From Micromonospora sp. FIMYZ51 (GTDB taxonomy: Bacteria; Actinomycetota; Actinomycetes; Mycobacteriales; Micromonosporaceae): 64,000 nt of DNA. Within the stretch, counting starts at the first letter, position 1, and each line of letters starts with the position of its first letter. Positions 63,059 to 64,000 of the stretch are shown here, piece by piece. The notes below the pieces were generated by a model. It worked only from the letters and a program-made list of their open reading frames with translations. It had not been told where the DNA came from and did not search any database. The DNA lies in the NCBI RefSeq assembly GCF_038246755.1, contig NZ_CP134706.1, positions 5,831,501 to 5,895,500 of the forward strand, in the 5' to 3' direction. Both the position numbers and the translations under genes were made by a program.

Positions 63059-64000
63059 CTGGCGAGTTCCGCGTCGCCGGCCAGGCGGGCCGCCCGGTCC
63101 GCCTCGCTGAGGGCGTCGAGCACCCCGTCCAACTCTCCGGCGAGGGCCAGGTCGAGGTTGTACGCGGTATAGCCGATCCGATGATCGGTGATCCGGTTCT
63201 GCGGGAAGTTGTAGGTGCGGATGCGCTCCGAGCGGTCGACCGTACGCACCTGCGCCTTGCGGGCGTCCGAGGCGGCCGCGTCGGCCTGCTCCTGAGCCGC
63301 GGCGAGCAACCGCGCCCGCAGGATGCGCATCGCCTGCTCCCGGTTCTGCAACTGGGACTTCTCGTTCTGGCAGGAGACCACGATGCCGGTGGGCAGGTGG
63401 GTGATCCGCACCGCCGAGTCGGTGGTGTTCACCGACTGGCCGCCCGGCCCGGACGAGCGGAACACGTCGATACGCAGCTCGTTGGGATCGATGGTGACGT
63501 CTACCTCCTCGGCCTCGGGCAGCACGAGCACACCGGCGGCACTGGTGTGGATGCGCCCCTGCGACTCGGTGACCGGCACCCGCTGGACGCGGTGCACGCC
63601 GCCCTCCCACTTCAACCGGGACCAGACCCCGTTGCCGCCCTCCGGCACCCCCTTGGCCTTGATCGCCAGCGAGACGTCCTTGACCCCACCGAGGTCGGAG
63701 TCCTGAGCGTCGATCACCTCGGTGAGCCAGCCGCGCCGCTCCGCGTACCGGGTGTACATCCGCAGCAGGTCACCGGCGAACAACGCCGACTCCTCACCGC
63801 CCTCGCCGGCTTTGATCTCGACGATGACGTCCTTGGCGTCATGCGGATCACGTGGGATCAGCAGCTCGGCCAGCCGCTCCTCCAGCTCGGGCAGGGTCGA
63901 CGCGATCGCATCGGCCTCGGCCGCGAAGGACGGATCCTCGGCGGCCAGTTCCCGGGCCGCGGCCAGATCCGCCCGAGCCTGTGCCAGCTCGGCGGCGGCC
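63052..64000 (-). CDS. prfA: Peptide chain release factor 1 (partial)
   Basis: The last 315 residues or so are present; about 45 N-terminal residues lie beyond the right edge. Domains visible are the N-terminal helices ([14 protein letters not shown]), the GGE region ([19 protein letters not shown]), the GGQ loop ([11 protein letters not shown]) that is methylated by PrmC, and the C-terminal helices. Release factor 1 reads UAA and UAG. A PxT-type anticodon tripeptide lies in [10 protein letters not shown](L) region. Confidence 0.96.
   Translation of the reverse strand, partial: AAAELAQARADLAAARELAAEDPSFAAEADAIASTLPELEERLAELLIPRDPHDAKDVIVEIKAGEGGEESALFAGDLLRMYTRYAERRGWLTEVIDAQDSDLGGVKDVSLAIKAKGVPEGGNGVWSRLKWEGGVHRVQRVPVTESQGRIHTSAAGVLVLPEAEEVDVTIDPNELRIDVFRSSGPGGQSVNTTDSAVRITHLPTGIVVSCQNEKSQLQNREQAMRILRARLLAAAQEQADAAASDARKAQVRTVDRSERIRTYNFPQNRITDHRIGYTAYNLDLALAGELDGVLDALSEADRAARLAGDAELARR

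Overview
The window is chromosomal DNA from a high-GC actinobacterium. The gene set fits a filamentous member of the Micromonosporaceae, probably Micromonospora or a close relative. Pointers are a conservon-type sensor kinase with a roadblock protein, two adjacent Scy/FilP-type coiled-coil proteins, NucS, an NAD-glutamate dehydrogenase of the very long class, a MurA with Asp in place of the usual Cys, a DUF2550 gene beside atpC, and a CBM2-GH6 cellulase. The genus call is inference. I see no rRNA, tRNA, prophage, transposase or CRISPR array.

Layout. 1-3288: conservon genes (partial roadblock protein and CvnA-like kinase). 3699-5884: three small acidic proteins of unknown function, two sharing a helical domain. 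6198-10300: secreted GH6 cellulase with a CelR/CebR-like operator, then a charged surface protein overlapping its class F-type sortase. 10354-20054: NAD-GDH, a lipoprotein PBP, a ureohydrolase-fold protein and a CnoX/YbbN-like thioredoxin. 20154-25175: acyl-CoA mutase, Asp23/Gls24 protein, MeaB, thiolase and, divergently, methylmalonyl-CoA epimerase. 25614-30624: two DivIVA-like coiled-coil proteins and an AI-2E/PerM-family permease. 30631-41625: hydrolase, zinc-ribbon protein, tandem hydroxyacyl-CoA dehydrogenase, FHA protein, aldehyde dehydrogenase, NucS, DUF4126, polysaccharide deacetylase, DUF1540, an ABC exporter and hydroxybutyryl-CoA dehydrogenase. 41759-45039: MurA divergent from a PduO-type cobalamin adenosyltransferase, a VOC protein and a secreted lysozyme-like protein. 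45514-55247: the F1Fo ATP synthase locus, with an LCP-family gene lying between atpD and atpC. 55283-64000: SDR oxidoreductase, bifunctional PBP, then the ptp-tsaC-prmC-prfA block interrupted by a divergent GGDEF protein.

Two patterns cut across the genes. (1) A short interspersed element made of two GGGCCC-centred palindromes, about 31 bp apart, recurs at five places (seven or more copies). Most copies sit immediately after a stop codon, in the same orientation relative to the upstream gene. (2) A 16-bp motif, CCTTAGC-N3-CGTTCA, lies in the promoter regions of the mutase, the tandem hydroxyacyl-CoA dehydrogenase and the hydroxybutyryl-CoA dehydrogenase, with a degenerate copy between thiolase and epimerase. 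It predicts a local acyl-CoA regulon served by MeaB and the adenosyltransferase. The window is also rich in short tandem arrays, several of which repeat the end of a gene including its stop codon.
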